64,000 bases of DNA from Persicitalea sp038235275. GTDB taxonomy: Bacteria; Bacteroidota; Bacteroidia; Cytophagales; Spirosomataceae. The position numbers were made by a program, and so were the translations under genes. Shown here piece by piece: positions 25,861 through 34,949 of the stretch. The stretch lies in assembly GCA_038235275.1 (NCBI GenBank), contig JBBSUC010000007.1, positions 62,001 through 126,000 on the forward strand. The letters are read 5' to 3'. The notes under the pieces were generated by a model that saw nothing but the letters and a program-made list of their open reading frames with translations, was not told where the DNA came from and made no database searches. Numbering within the stretch: position 1 is the first letter of the stretch; every line of letters begins with the position of its first letter.

Positions 25861-28800
25861 TCAGAAGGTGAGATTGAGGCCAATCAAAAATGTCCTTGCC
25901 CTCGGATAGGTGAATCGGTCGATGCCGAAGGTTTGGATTCCACCCGCAGTCGATCCCGTGTTGACCTCGGGGTCAAATCCTGAATATTTGGTTAAGACGA
26001 ACAGGTTTTGACTTGTCAACGAAAACTGGATGTTTCGGAAGGTGTCTTTCAATCCGATTTTCTCCGGATTCAGGCTGTAAGCCAGTGTGGCGTTGTTCAG
26101 TCTCAGGAAAGAGCCATTCTCCAGATAACGGGTCGAAACGATATTGGCGTTGGTCAACGATTCACTGGGGTACTGAGTGGCAAAATCCGTGGTATTGTTG
26201 GAGCGGGCCAACAACGCCTTGTTGTACAAGGTCATCGTCGTATGGTTGTAAATCTTGTTCCCTGCCACCCCATTGAAATTTAGACTCAGGCTAAGCCCAT
26301 TGTACTTGAAGTTTGCATAGTACCCATAAATAAGCTTTGGAATCGCACTGCCCACTACGGTACGGTCATTGTCCAGTATTTCGCCGTCTCCATTAACGTC
26401 CCGGTATATACTCTGACCATTTTCACTGATGCCATCGAACTGATACATGTAGAATGCACCCAAGGGCTCATTGTTGATGTATCCATTGATGGTTGCGCCC
26501 GTTTGGCCGGAACCCTGGGCCGCCCCCGTTACCAGGACAGAATAAGGTGAATCTTCCACCCGGTTTCGGATATAGGTGATATTACCTCCTGCGTTGTAGG
26601 AGAAGGCACCCTTTGGGTCGCTCTTGTAGTCTAATGCCAATTCGATACCACTATTACTGATTTTCATGTCCGGGATATTGTTCCAGTAAGTCGAGGTGGG
26701 CTGAACGGGATCGGCAGGAACAACCTCCAAAAGTATGTTGGAGGACACTTTATTGAAATAATCCAGTGTTCCGGTCAGTTTGAAGCCGAGAAATGCGAAA
26801 TCAATCCCTACGTCTGTTTGAGAAGAGACCTCCCACTGCAGATCAGGATTTGCCAAACGCGTGAAGACGATTCCGTACGGATAATCGTCCAAGGTGGTCG
26901 CACTGGCATCTGTGGGATACGTATCGATACTTCCGCCTCCCGTTGACAATCTATTTTCTGAAAAACTGGCCTTGGTGATTTTTGAAGGAATTTCCTGGTT
27001 ACCTGTCTGGCCCCAGCTTGTACGCAGCTTCAGGTTGTTGAAAACCGAATTTGCCATGAAGCCTTCATTGGTGATGTTCCAGCCCAACGCAAAAGAAGGA
27101 AAAAAACCATATTTGTTGTTCTCACCGAACTTGGAGGACCCGTCGGCACGAAACGTACCCGTAAACAGGTATTTGTTGGCATAGGTGTAGTTCAATCTTC
27201 CGAAAAAAGACTGCAGCTCGTTTTTAACGGCGGATGAATTTACCGCAGTGGGAAATTGACTCGTGCTGGTGTGGTCTTGGTACTTAGGTTCAATATTGTT
27301 ATTTGCAAAACCGTCATACGTGGTTATTCTAGTAATATCCGAGAGTTCCTGAAAAGAATGTCCCGCCAGCATGGTGAGGTTGTGAGTTCCCTGATTCCAA
27401 TTATAGGTAAGCGTATTCTCGACTAGTTTATTCGTATTACTGTTGATCCCCACATCGAGGGATCCATTGGAAATATTCGACTCATTTACCACCGATGGAA
27501 AGGGCTTGTACTGCTGATCCCTGTTTGTGGCGGAATAATCCACCCCCAGGTTCAACTTATAAGTAAGGCCCTTTATAATTTCCACGGACGGTGAAATGGT
27601 CGCCAAGATTCGGTTATTGGTGGCAAGGTCACTGTATAAATCATACCGATTTAGGGGATTCAGGGTATTGGTAGGCAGCGGTGTCGGCTTCCCGTCAGTG
27701 TAGGCCGGAACCGTCGGATTCAGACTGAGCATATCATTTATGGTCGATGTTATGCTGGGACGTAAATTCTCAGTGTGGGAGGCTGTAAGATTATAATCCA
27801 CATTCACTTTCCCATTGAATGCCTTTTGATTCATGTTTAATTTCCCGGAATAACGCTTTAAATCGCTATTCTTTAAGATTCCTCCCTGCTTTTGATAACC
27901 TACCGATGCGAAATAAGAAAATTTCTCCTTGGTAGCTCCCCCAACGGAAAAATTAACATTTTGTGACAAACCGGTCTGAGTCAATTCTTCTTGCCAGTCC
28001 GTATTTCCCCCGAGGTCATCCAATTTACCACCCACGGCAACCACCTGTTTGCGAAATGCATCGGCGTTGAATACATTTATGTTTCGGGCTATGGACGACA
28101 AACCGGCAGACACTGAAAGATTCATTTCGGTTTTCCCGGATTTTCCTCTTTTAGTCGTAATTACGACAACTCCGTTAGCGGCCCGGGAGCCATATACCGC
28201 AGTGGCACTGGCATCCTTCAATACATCGATACTTGCTATGTCGTTCGGGTTGAGAAAATTCAGAGGATTGGTAGAAACACCGATAGAGGAGTTGTCCAAT
28301 AAAAAGCCATCCACCACGTAAAGGGGCTGTGTTCCAGAACGCAAACTTCCAATACCCCTGATAATTACATCCTGTCTGGCACCCGGTTCGCCACTATTTG
28401 CGGCAATGGATACACCTGCCATCTTACCCTGCAATAGTTCACCCGGATTCGTTACCACGCCCTTGTTAAAACTTTCACTATTAATGGAAGCAATGGCACC
28501 GGTGATGTCCGATCTTTTTTGGGTACCGTAACCGACCACAACAACCTCACTCAATTGTGAAAGATTTTGGTCTAATTGGATCATTATTGACGATTGCCCG
28601 TTCACTGAAACTTGCTTCGGAGAATATCCCACAAAAGAAATTTCAAGTATGGCATTGGCTTCGGCATCAATGACAAATTTTCCCTCAGTATTAGTAGTTG
28701 TGCCTTTTGCCGTTCCTTTGACGATAACCGTCGCACCGGGTAACGGTGCTCCCGTTTCATCAGTGACCGTACCCGAGATTGGTTGGGCGACTGATGCAAC

Positions 28801-28920
28801 ATTTAAAAAAGGGTCTTTCGGTTTAGTAAAGGCATGAGATGGGTTCATACCAAGTCCGGCCCAAGATAGTAAGCACGCGGAAGCACATATGAGATTTGAT
28901 AGTCGTAATTTTGAATACAT
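25861..28920 (-). CDS. SusC/RagA-family TonB-dependent transporter (first pair)
   Basis: The 1019-residue outer-membrane protein has a signal peptide, a carboxypeptidase-like beta domain (ISGTVTDETGAPLPGATVIVKG, ~48-70), a TonB-box-like region (SEVVVVGYGTQKR), the plug (VYGSRAANGVVVITTKRGK) and a 22-strand barrel ending RTFLIGLNLTF. It imports ligand with its SusD partner using TonB energy. Its promoter region (28978-29033) carries the shared repeat architecture described separately. Confidence 0.92.
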   Translation of the reverse strand: MYSKLRLSNLICASACLLSWAGLGMNPSHAFTKPKDPFLNVASVAQPISGTVTDETGAPLPGATVIVKGTAKGTTTNTEGKFVIDAEANAILEISFVGYSPKQVSVNGQSSIMIQLDQNLSQLSEVVVVGYGTQKRSDITGAIASINSESFNKGVVTNPGELLQGKMAGVSIAANSGEPGARQDVIIRGIGSLRSGTQPLYVVDGFLLDNSSIGVSTNPLNFLNPNDIASIDVLKDASATAVYGSRAANGVVVITTKRGKSGKTEMNLSVSAGLSSIARNINVFNADAFRKQVVAVGGKLDDLGGNTDWQEELTQTGLSQNVNFSVGGATKEKFSYFASVGYQKQGGILKNSDLKRYSGKLNMNQKAFNGKVNVDYNLTASHTENLRPSITSTINDMLSLNPTVPAYTDGKPTPLPTNTLNPLNRYDLYSDLATNNRILATISPSVEIIKGLTYKLNLGVDYSATNRDQQYKPFPSVVNESNISNGSLDVGINSNTNKLVENTLTYNWNQGTHNLTMLAGHSFQELSDITRITTYDGFANNNIEPKYQDHTSTSQFPTAVNSSAVKNELQSFFGRLNYTYANKYLFTGTFRADGSSKFGENNKYGFFPSFALGWNITNEGFMANSVFNNLKLRTSWGQTGNQEIPSKITKASFSENRLSTGGGSIDTYPTDASATTLDDYPYGIVFTRLANPDLQWEVSSQTDVGIDFAFLGFKLTGTLDYFNKVSSNILLEVVPADPVQPTSTYWNNIPDMKISNSGIELALDYKSDPKGAFSYNAGGNITYIRNRVEDSPYSVLVTGAAQGSGQTGATINGYINNEPLGAFYMYQFDGISENGQSIYRDVNGDGEILDNDRTVVGSAIPKLIYGYYANFKYNGLSLSLNFNGVAGNKIYNHTTMTLYNKALLARSNNTTDFATQYPSESLTNANIVSTRYLENGSFLRLNNATLAYSLNPEKIGLKDTFRNIQFSLTSQNLFVLTKYSGFDPEVNTGSTAGGIQTFGIDRFTYPRARTFLIGLNLTF

Positions 28921-28977
28921 AAAATTCGAGTATGGCGTGACTGAAATTTTTTATCACTTTTTTGTAATATCCTGCTG

Positions 28978-29033
28978 CAAAGGTAACTTGTATGCAATAA
29001 AGCATAGTTAAGGGAGTGTTAAGAATATATTAA
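28978..29033 (-). promoter_or_regulatory. Pho-box-like triple repeat and -7 box of the first susC
   Basis: On the minus strand, three direct repeats at an 11-nt period (TTAATAT, TTAACAC, TTAACTA; 29033 down to 29005) are followed by 19 nt and TACCTTTG (28985-28978), a Bacteroidota -7 box. The third repeat covers the -33 region, the place for an OmpR/PhoB-type activator. The layout is identical before the second susC and in a box upstream of the PLC gene. Confidence 0.7.
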
Positions 29034-29147
29034 CACTGAATTGCCATAAGTTTCTATCCTATTGGTGCAAATAAATCAGGGTGGAAGCAGGCAGTGGTGG
29101 GCGAATTATTTAAATATCCTGTGATCCTCATCCTATACCGGGTAAGT

Positions 29148-30296
29148 TTAATGCTGCTTTAACACAGGATTTGCCCGGATATAAGTATCCTCAGCAAAAC
29201 TAATCTTGTAATCAGATTTGAAATGCTTACTGGGCAAATAGTAATCGGTGGTAATAATTTGCGCTCCGGAACGGCAAGCTGCCTCAAAGGTGGATCTGTC
29301 GTTCAGTCGGGCCTCTTTGGTATTAGAATCAGCCCGTGTACGTATCAAATAGCCTTTCTTTACCAAATCGGTAATTTTTTCCAAATCCTTAACCGGGTCA
29401 TTCAAAATCAGGAACGCTGCTTCCGGAGTACCGGGTTCGGCATTGGCAAATAAAATACGGCCTTTGAGCGACGAATGTCCTTGTATGTAAGCCGAGCGTT
29501 TGGGGCCGATTTCGTCTAATATAAAAATAAATTTACCCTTTGCTGCTCCTACGGTAGGCCAATTACCTTCTAATACTGCCGCTTCTAATGTTTCAAATTT
29601 ACCCCGTACTTCATCGGGCGTAAGGAGTCTATTTGCGCCCAGGTTTTCCAGAATAGTTTTATCTAACTGATCCAGCACCTCCGAAGTAAATTTTTCGGGT
29701 ACAGTAAAACCCGGTTTATCTATGGTTTCGTCTTTGGCATTGATGGTGATAAATACGGGCAAATGTTTTGGATGGCTATTAGACCAGCTTTTAAGTTCCT
29801 GTAGACAATTGGTAAAGGTCAAGCAGTTACTGCGAAAATCTATATCCTGAATGTGCAATACCTTGAAGCCCGGCACCTGCATTACACCTTCCAAGTCGAA
29901 TGGTTTTACCTGGGCAGTTCCCTGCCATTCCAATCCTTTGGGTTTCGCATATTTACCGCCTTTGGCGTCGGCATACACGTCTATCTCAAGGTTAAGCAGG
30001 CCCCGGGTAAGTTGTTCGGACAAACTCAGATGGCTGTAATCAATGGCTTTGACCAACGAAGAATCTGCTTTTTTAAGCATTAGGTAAAGGGGCGGATCTA
30101 TGGGTTGTTTGTAGCTATTGTGGGAACCAATAACCTGAATCTGGTTCAGTTTAAGATTATCCGGAATTGGTACACTAACCGAAATTTCTTTTTGGTTAAT
30201 GTATTTATTGACTTTGGCTTCTTTTTCTTCCGGTACCCCTGATCCGGCACTATATATTACTCCGGTTAAAAAGAAAAAAAGGAAAGCTAATTTCAT
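29148..30296 (-). CDS. Ca2+-dependent phosphoinositide phospholipase C-like enzyme
   Basis: From ATG 30296 (MKLAFLFFFLTG, a signal peptide) the protein has 382 residues. A PI-PLC-type TIM barrel is indicated by catalytic H59 (IGSHNSYK), E104/D106 (LNLEIDVYAD) and H148 (KVLHIQDIDF), matching the bacterial PI-PLC-C1 family. It should cleave a phosphodiester in phosphoinositides or related head groups outside the cytoplasm. It lies 227 nt upstream of susC on the same strand. A Pho-box-like promoter is 340 nt upstream. Confidence 0.8.
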   Translation of the reverse strand: MKLAFLFFFLTGVIYSAGSGVPEEKEAKVNKYINQKEISVSVPIPDNLKLNQIQVIGSHNSYKQPIDPPLYLMLKKADSSLVKAIDYSHLSLSEQLTRGLLNLEIDVYADAKGGKYAKPKGLEWQGTAQVKPFDLEGVMQVPGFKVLHIQDIDFRSNCLTFTNCLQELKSWSNSHPKHLPVFITINAKDETIDKPGFTVPEKFTSEVLDQLDKTILENLGANRLLTPDEVRGKFETLEAAVLEGNWPTVGAAKGKFIFILDEIGPKRSAYIQGHSSLKGRILFANAEPGTPEAAFLILNDPVKDLEKITDLVKKGYLIRTRADSNTKEARLNDRSTFEAACRSGAQIITTDYYLPSKHFKSDYKISFAEDTYIRANPVLKQH

Positions 30297-30638
30297 TTTG
30301 GCGTAGCGGTTAATTATCAAAAAATATACTTTTTAGACGTTAAAAGATTCTTGCAATTGGGAATAAAACTTCGCTTCCCTAAAATTTTCTATAAGGTGGT
30401 TAGTGCTGCTTTTATGGTGTAAGTAGGGGGTTCCATTTGATTAGAACAGAACTTCATGATTGCTGTGATCTTATAAACACCGCGATTGGAGTACCTGAAT
30501 ACAAAACCTTTTCTCCATTATGCACTCACATACGTATATTTCTCGTCTTTCGGGAATGCTGTGAAAAAGTTGGAAACGAAAAAAATGGTGGTTATATTAT
30601 TTTTGGTCATTGTACCTCGATAAATTATCACCCATACA
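30297..30638. other. AT-rich leader/intergenic stretch upstream of the PLC gene
   Basis: No recognisable gene. A minus-strand frame of 30 codons starts at 30610 and looks weakly like a signal peptide (ITTIFFVSNFFTAFP); it could be the relic of a lost gene or chance. The stretch separates the promoter-like box at 30639-30694 from the PLC start. Confidence 0.3.
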
Positions 30639-30694
30639 CAAAGGTAGCGGTACTAGGATCTACAAACAATAACGCTGTTTTAGCATTGTGTTAA
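30639..30694 (-). promoter_or_regulatory. Pho-box-like triple repeat and -7 box upstream of the PLC gene
   Basis: Minus-strand repeats TTAACAC, CTAAAAC and TTATTGT (30694 to 30666) keep the 11-nt period. They are followed by exactly 19 nt and TACCTTTG (30646-30639). The third repeat is degenerate. Geometry is identical to both susC promoters. Confidence 0.6.
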
Positions 30695-30853
30695 GAAATA
30701 GCCTGCTTAGTGTTATGATTGAGAATCCTGTGTTAAGTTTTAATGGGGCGGATTTGGCTTTGAGGTGGGATTTATAATTCATAGGGAACTGAATGTTGGA
30801 TAATGGGCCTCTCAGTCCCGATGCCAGGGAGAGCGTGATCTTTGACCGTAATA

Positions 30854-30910
30854 ATAACAATATGTTAATATAAAAATAGGCGCGCCGCCAGGCATCCGCA
30901 TTTACATTTG
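30854..30910 (+). promoter_or_regulatory. Possible degenerate Pho-box-like promoter of the phytase-like gene
   Basis: ATAACAA (30854-30860) and TTAATAT (30865-30871) are 11 nt apart; the third slot (ATAGGCG) is poor. TACATTTG, a -7 box candidate, is at 30903-30910 after 20 nt rather than 19. Suggestive only. Confidence 0.3.
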
Positions 30911-30939
30911 CGTTTTTACAAAACCCTATATTGAATCAC

Positions 30940-32223
30940 ATGAAATCAAGGAACCCTTCTCCCGTTCTGGCGCTTACTTTTTTGGCATTAGCCACTTTTT
31001 CCTGTATCAAAGACCACGATCTCGGAAACCCCTTTCAACCGCCCGTTCTGGGCAGTCTGGGGGCCGCATTGCCTTATACGGTACTTGGTACAGAAAGTGG
31101 CGTGGAAATTCGCAACGGTGGATTTGGCTCAGCAGCGGTGGCCCACCCGCACCGCGCTGGCGAGTTTTACGCCCTGACCGACCGCGGTCCCAATGCCGAC
31201 GCTACCGATGGTAAATACTTCCCCGTACCCAACTACACGCCCCGCATTGGCCATTTCCGGCTAACTAATGATGGCAAAGTGGAGAAGATCAGCGAAATCC
31301 TCCTCAAAAATCCGGCGGGCCAGCCTGTAAGTGGTAGGCCCAACCCCGTCGGAAAAGGAGCCACAGGCGAAATTCCGTACGACCTGAACGACAATGTTTT
31401 GGCCTACGATGACTTCGGCATAGACAGCGAAGGGCTGGTGGCGATGAAAGACGGTACTTTTTGGGTGTCGGATGAGTACGGCCCACACATTGCTCATTAT
31501 AAAGCAGATGGTACCGAGATCGAGCGCATCAGCCCGATTGGGGTTAACACCGGTTCCCGGAAACTGCCGGCGGTGTTTGCCCGCCGACGCGCTAACCGCG
31601 GTATGGAGGGCCTCGCAATCACCCCGGACGAGAAAATGCTGGTCGGGATCATGCAGTCGCGGATGTACAACCCCACCAATGCCGGGGCTACAAACAAAAC
31701 CCTCACCCGCATCGTCACCTTCGAACTGGCCACGGGAAACACGAATCAGTACCTTTTTAAGCAAGAAATCAACGATAACTCCAATTCTGAAATCACGGCT
31801 CTGAGTGCGACGGAGTTCCTGGTAGTGGAGCGTGACGGAAATTTCAGCGGCGACGGCCCCGTGATGAAGCACATCTACCGTATCAACTTAACCGGAGCGA
31901 CGGACGTTTCGGGCGAATTTGATTCACAAAACGGTTTGCTAGTCAAAGGCAAGACGTTGGAAGCCAACTCTTGGGCGGAATTAGCAGCGGCGAATATCAT
32001 TCCGGTCACCAAAACACTGGCGGTGGATCTCATCAATGCCCTGGGCGATTACCCCCATGACAAACTGGAAGGCTTGTGGCTCATCGACGCCCACACCCTG
32101 GGTGTCCTGAACGATGACGATTTCGCAATTACTAGCAATGCCAGTAAGAAGATAGCTGTTAAATATCTCCCTCCAACAAATACTATTATAGATGGCGGAA
32201 GACTTTACATCGTGAATTTTTGA
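30940..32223 (+). CDS. Phytase-like esterase lipoprotein
   Basis: The ATG at 30940 gives 427 residues with a lipobox at C22 (ALATFSC). The body matches the 'esterase-like activity of phytase' family: ALTDRGPNAD, GIDSEGLVAM, FWVSDEYGPHI, NRGMEGLAITPDE, LEGLWLIDA, a beta-propeller. Relatives act on organic phosphoesters. It is on the opposite strand to its neighbours and ends toward the phosphoesterase operon, with a clear terminator 28 nt on. Confidence 0.8.
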   Translation: MKSRNPSPVLALTFLALATFSCIKDHDLGNPFQPPVLGSLGAALPYTVLGTESGVEIRNGGFGSAAVAHPHRAGEFYALTDRGPNADATDGKYFPVPNYTPRIGHFRLTNDGKVEKISEILLKNPAGQPVSGRPNPVGKGATGEIPYDLNDNVLAYDDFGIDSEGLVAMKDGTFWVSDEYGPHIAHYKADGTEIERISPIGVNTGSRKLPAVFARRRANRGMEGLAITPDEKMLVGIMQSRMYNPTNAGATNKTLTRIVTFELATGNTNQYLFKQEINDNSNSEITALSATEFLVVERDGNFSGDGPVMKHIYRINLTGATDVSGEFDSQNGLLVKGKTLEANSWAELAAANIIPVTKTLAVDLINALGDYPHDKLEGLWLIDAHTLGVLNDDDFAITSNASKKIAVKYLPPTNTIIDGGRLYIVNF

Positions 32224-32250
32224 GAATACTCCTCAGAACTAGTTGACGTA

Positions 32251-32274
32251 AAAAGCGGGCGATAGTCCGCTTTT
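32251..32274 (+). terminator. Rho-independent terminator of the phytase-like gene
   Basis: Arms AAAAGCGG and CCGCTTTT around an 8-nt loop, ending in a T6 run (32271-32276). Confidence 0.75.
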
Positions 32275-32462
32275 TTGCATTTTTTACGAAATATTGACGA
32301 AAATGCTAAATTCTCAGCTTTTTCCTTCATCAATCTTGGTCTGTAAACGGCTTAGCTTACAGCGCGGGCTTGGCTTGGCTAAGTTAAGTGGAACAGCACA
32401 TGATTACTGGTGCTATAACCTGACAATGAAGCAGTAATGCAGCTTGGGACAATTAGGATGAT

Positions 32463-34922
32463 TCAATCCTCATCTTCTCCCACCACCAGCACGAAGGCAC
32501 TACGCCGGGGTGCGGGTACCTGAAAGCTTTCCCCTTTCAGCCCCTTCCACAGAATTTCGTTGAACACGCGATCGTCGATACGATCGACATCCGTGAAGTC
32601 GAGCTTTTCCGAGCGTTTCGCGCTGGGTGTCAAGGCTACGTTCAGCGCCCCGAGGTCGATATTGGCCGGAAGCGAAGTGTAAGGAGCAACATTCGGCGTA
32701 GCCGTGAAACTGCGGAACATGGGCGTGGCGGCAGCGTCGTACTGCGTCATGGGCGGCAGCCCCAGGATCAATTCCATAGTGCGCAGCATCCCGGAGGTGG
32801 AATACATGCTGTGGTCGATTGATTTTCTTTTAACGTAAGGGCTGACAACCAAAACGTTTGAGCGGTGCGCGTCCACGTGGTCGGGACCGTTCTGGGCGTC
32901 GTCCTCCACTACAAAAATGGCCGTTTCAGGCCAAATTGAACTCTTGCTCAGATGTTCCACCAACATTCCAACGGCCAGGTCGTTGTCAGCCACGCAAGCG
33001 TAAGGCGTGGGCCGGCCCACGGCCATTCCCTGCGTGTGGTCGGCCCCCAGCCGGATGGAGTTGAAGGCGGGTACCGCCCCGGCGACCAGCAACGAGTCAA
33101 AGTCCCGTTTCCATTGTCCCATGCGGGTGGTGTCCCGGACGTTTTGTTTATAATACGTGTCGAAGTAAGCGCAAACATGGACCGCGTCGAGTGCGGGAAT
33201 GTTGCCCTTGTTGGTGTCCACGAACACGCCGTAGCTGCGGTAGCTGACGCCCTTTTTCTTGCAAAAATCCCAAAGGTACCCTTCCTTGTTGTTGGCCACG
33301 CCCCGGCGGCCCATGCCTTCGGTCGCCCCACCCCGACGGCCGTAGCTGGTCGGCCAGGTCTTTTCCAGATAGTCGTTGGCGTGGGCACCCAGGCTCCAGT
33401 TGTGCCCGTCGGCACTCACTTCGGCGTCGACGTAGAAATTATCCATCAGCACATACTCACGCGCCAGTTTGTGCTGGTTGGGGGTGTATTTTTCTCCAAA
33501 GAGACAAAGGGTCGAGTCGCCATTGCCTTCGGGCATATCGCCGAACACCTGGTCGTAAGTGCGGTTTTCTTTAAGAATGTAAAAAACGTACTTAACGGGC
33601 GAGGGATCACCCACTTTCATGGGAATCGGATTTCCCTTTTCTCCCTCTGCGATCAAATCTTGCTCCTTTTTGTAGGGCGTGTTGTCGTACACTTTCTTAG
33701 AGTATAGGGCCAGAATGTCGTCACCCGGATCATCAATGATACTCAGGCTGCCCTGCATCAGACTACCGATGTATTGCAGCCGACTGTTCGCCTTGGGAAT
33801 TTCGCCCAGGTGCGACTCCGACCGCACTTCGGGACTGACGGGCTGCGGTCCCAAAGGATTGGCAAAGGAGGTAAAGCCTTTACCGTTGGCCACAAAAATG
33901 CGTTTACCCGAAACCCGGACGCTGGTCGGGTACCAGCCCACCGGAATGAAACCTTTCGAGCGGCTGTCGCCCGGCTCGCTGACGTCGAATACCGCCAGAG
34001 AGTTATTATCCGCGTTGGCCACGTACAACGTTTTCTCATCGGCGGACAATGCAAGGCCATTGGTCACCGTACCCGAGGGCGAGTCGGGATAGAGGGCGGC
34101 ATTGAGGATCTCCACCACTTTTTTTTGCCGGGTATCGATGACCGAAACGCTGTTGTCCCCGGCGTTGGCGATATACAGGTAAGTTCCTTTTTTATCCAGA
34201 ATCAGTTCGTTGGGATTGGTGCCTACATCGATCGTACCCATAATTTTGCGGTTCGCCGTATCGAACATTCCCACTTTTTTGCCTCCCCAATACGAAATGT
34301 ACAGCGTTTTGCCATCGGGCGATAACACGCAGGTGTAGCCCTCGTGGCCCAGCGGCTCGCGGTGCAGAATGCCCTTGCTCTTTAAATCAAGCACGTAGAG
34401 CGAGTTATTCTCCTTAGTTACCACGTACAGCAGATTTCGCTTATCATCCAGTTCCAGGCCGACGGGCGAAATTTTCTCCGGCCACGGCTTCCCCAGCACC
34501 AGACTATCGTCAAGAACCAGTCGGTTACCCGCGGTAGCATACTTCCAGATCGTGTTATCGTTCCCGCCGGAAGCGTACAGGGATTTGCCGTCGCCGCTGA
34601 ATTTCAGGCCGTAAAAGGATTTGGGAATCTCCACACTCGCCAGCACCTTCTCATTTTGGGTGTTGATAAGTTGAATCGTTTGAGTGCTTTGGCCATTGTT
34701 GGTGACCGCCAGCAGCTTGCCGGATGGCGACACCGCCATATTCAAGGGCAAATCGCCCAGCGTCAGCGAGCGGCCCGCCGGGGTCAGCGACCAACCGTTG
34801 GGCAGCATCACCCGCCGGGCTTCTAATGTGGTATCCAGCTCGGTCAGTGCTTCGCTTTTCTTCTGTGCCAGCGAAGGAATGAGAATAAAAGCAAGAAGGA
34901 AAGGGGTTAGGAATAGTCGCAT
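32463..34922 (-). CDS. Beta-propeller plus phosphoesterase fusion (alkaline-phosphatase superfamily)
   Basis: The 819-residue exported protein (signal cut after PSLAQ, ~19) has two halves. Residues ~50-370 form a YncE-like seven-bladed propeller (VAVTNNG, LYIANAGDNSVSVIDT, LYVANADNNSLAVFD). Residues ~430-780 form a phosphoesterase domain opened by KENRTYDQVFGDMPEG, with DGHNWSLGAHANDYLEKTWP, VVEDDAQNGPDHVDAHRS and VSPYVKR, which carry metal-ligand Asp/His residues. This group includes phospholipase C-like and acid phosphatase enzymes. It closes the operon with susC, susD and the GDPD gene. Confidence 0.85.
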   Translation of the reverse strand: MRLFLTPFLLAFILIPSLAQKKSEALTELDTTLEARRVMLPNGWSLTPAGRSLTLGDLPLNMAVSPSGKLLAVTNNGQSTQTIQLINTQNEKVLASVEIPKSFYGLKFSGDGKSLYASGGNDNTIWKYATAGNRLVLDDSLVLGKPWPEKISPVGLELDDKRNLLYVVTKENNSLYVLDLKSKGILHREPLGHEGYTCVLSPDGKTLYISYWGGKKVGMFDTANRKIMGTIDVGTNPNELILDKKGTYLYIANAGDNSVSVIDTRQKKVVEILNAALYPDSPSGTVTNGLALSADEKTLYVANADNNSLAVFDVSEPGDSRSKGFIPVGWYPTSVRVSGKRIFVANGKGFTSFANPLGPQPVSPEVRSESHLGEIPKANSRLQYIGSLMQGSLSIIDDPGDDILALYSKKVYDNTPYKKEQDLIAEGEKGNPIPMKVGDPSPVKYVFYILKENRTYDQVFGDMPEGNGDSTLCLFGEKYTPNQHKLAREYVLMDNFYVDAEVSADGHNWSLGAHANDYLEKTWPTSYGRRGGATEGMGRRGVANNKEGYLWDFCKKKGVSYRSYGVFVDTNKGNIPALDAVHVCAYFDTYYKQNVRDTTRMGQWKRDFDSLLVAGAVPAFNSIRLGADHTQGMAVGRPTPYACVADNDLAVGMLVEHLSKSSIWPETAIFVVEDDAQNGPDHVDAHRSNVLVVSPYVKRKSIDHSMYSTSGMLRTMELILGLPPMTQYDAAATPMFRSFTATPNVAPYTSLPANIDLGALNVALTPSAKRSEKLDFTDVDRIDDRVFNEILWKGLKGESFQVPAPRRSAFVLVVGEDED

Positions 34923-34949
34923 TATTTTTTCAAAAAGAGTTTAAGAAGA

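Noticed and set aside
30437..30694. Plus-strand 85-codon open frame in the gap before the phytase-like gene
   Set aside because: No homology recognised, odd composition, and it overlaps the Pho-like box.
32341..32367. Inverted repeat CTGTAA...TTACAG downstream of the phytase terminator
   Set aside because: Short arms and no gene start nearby; not distinguishable from chance.
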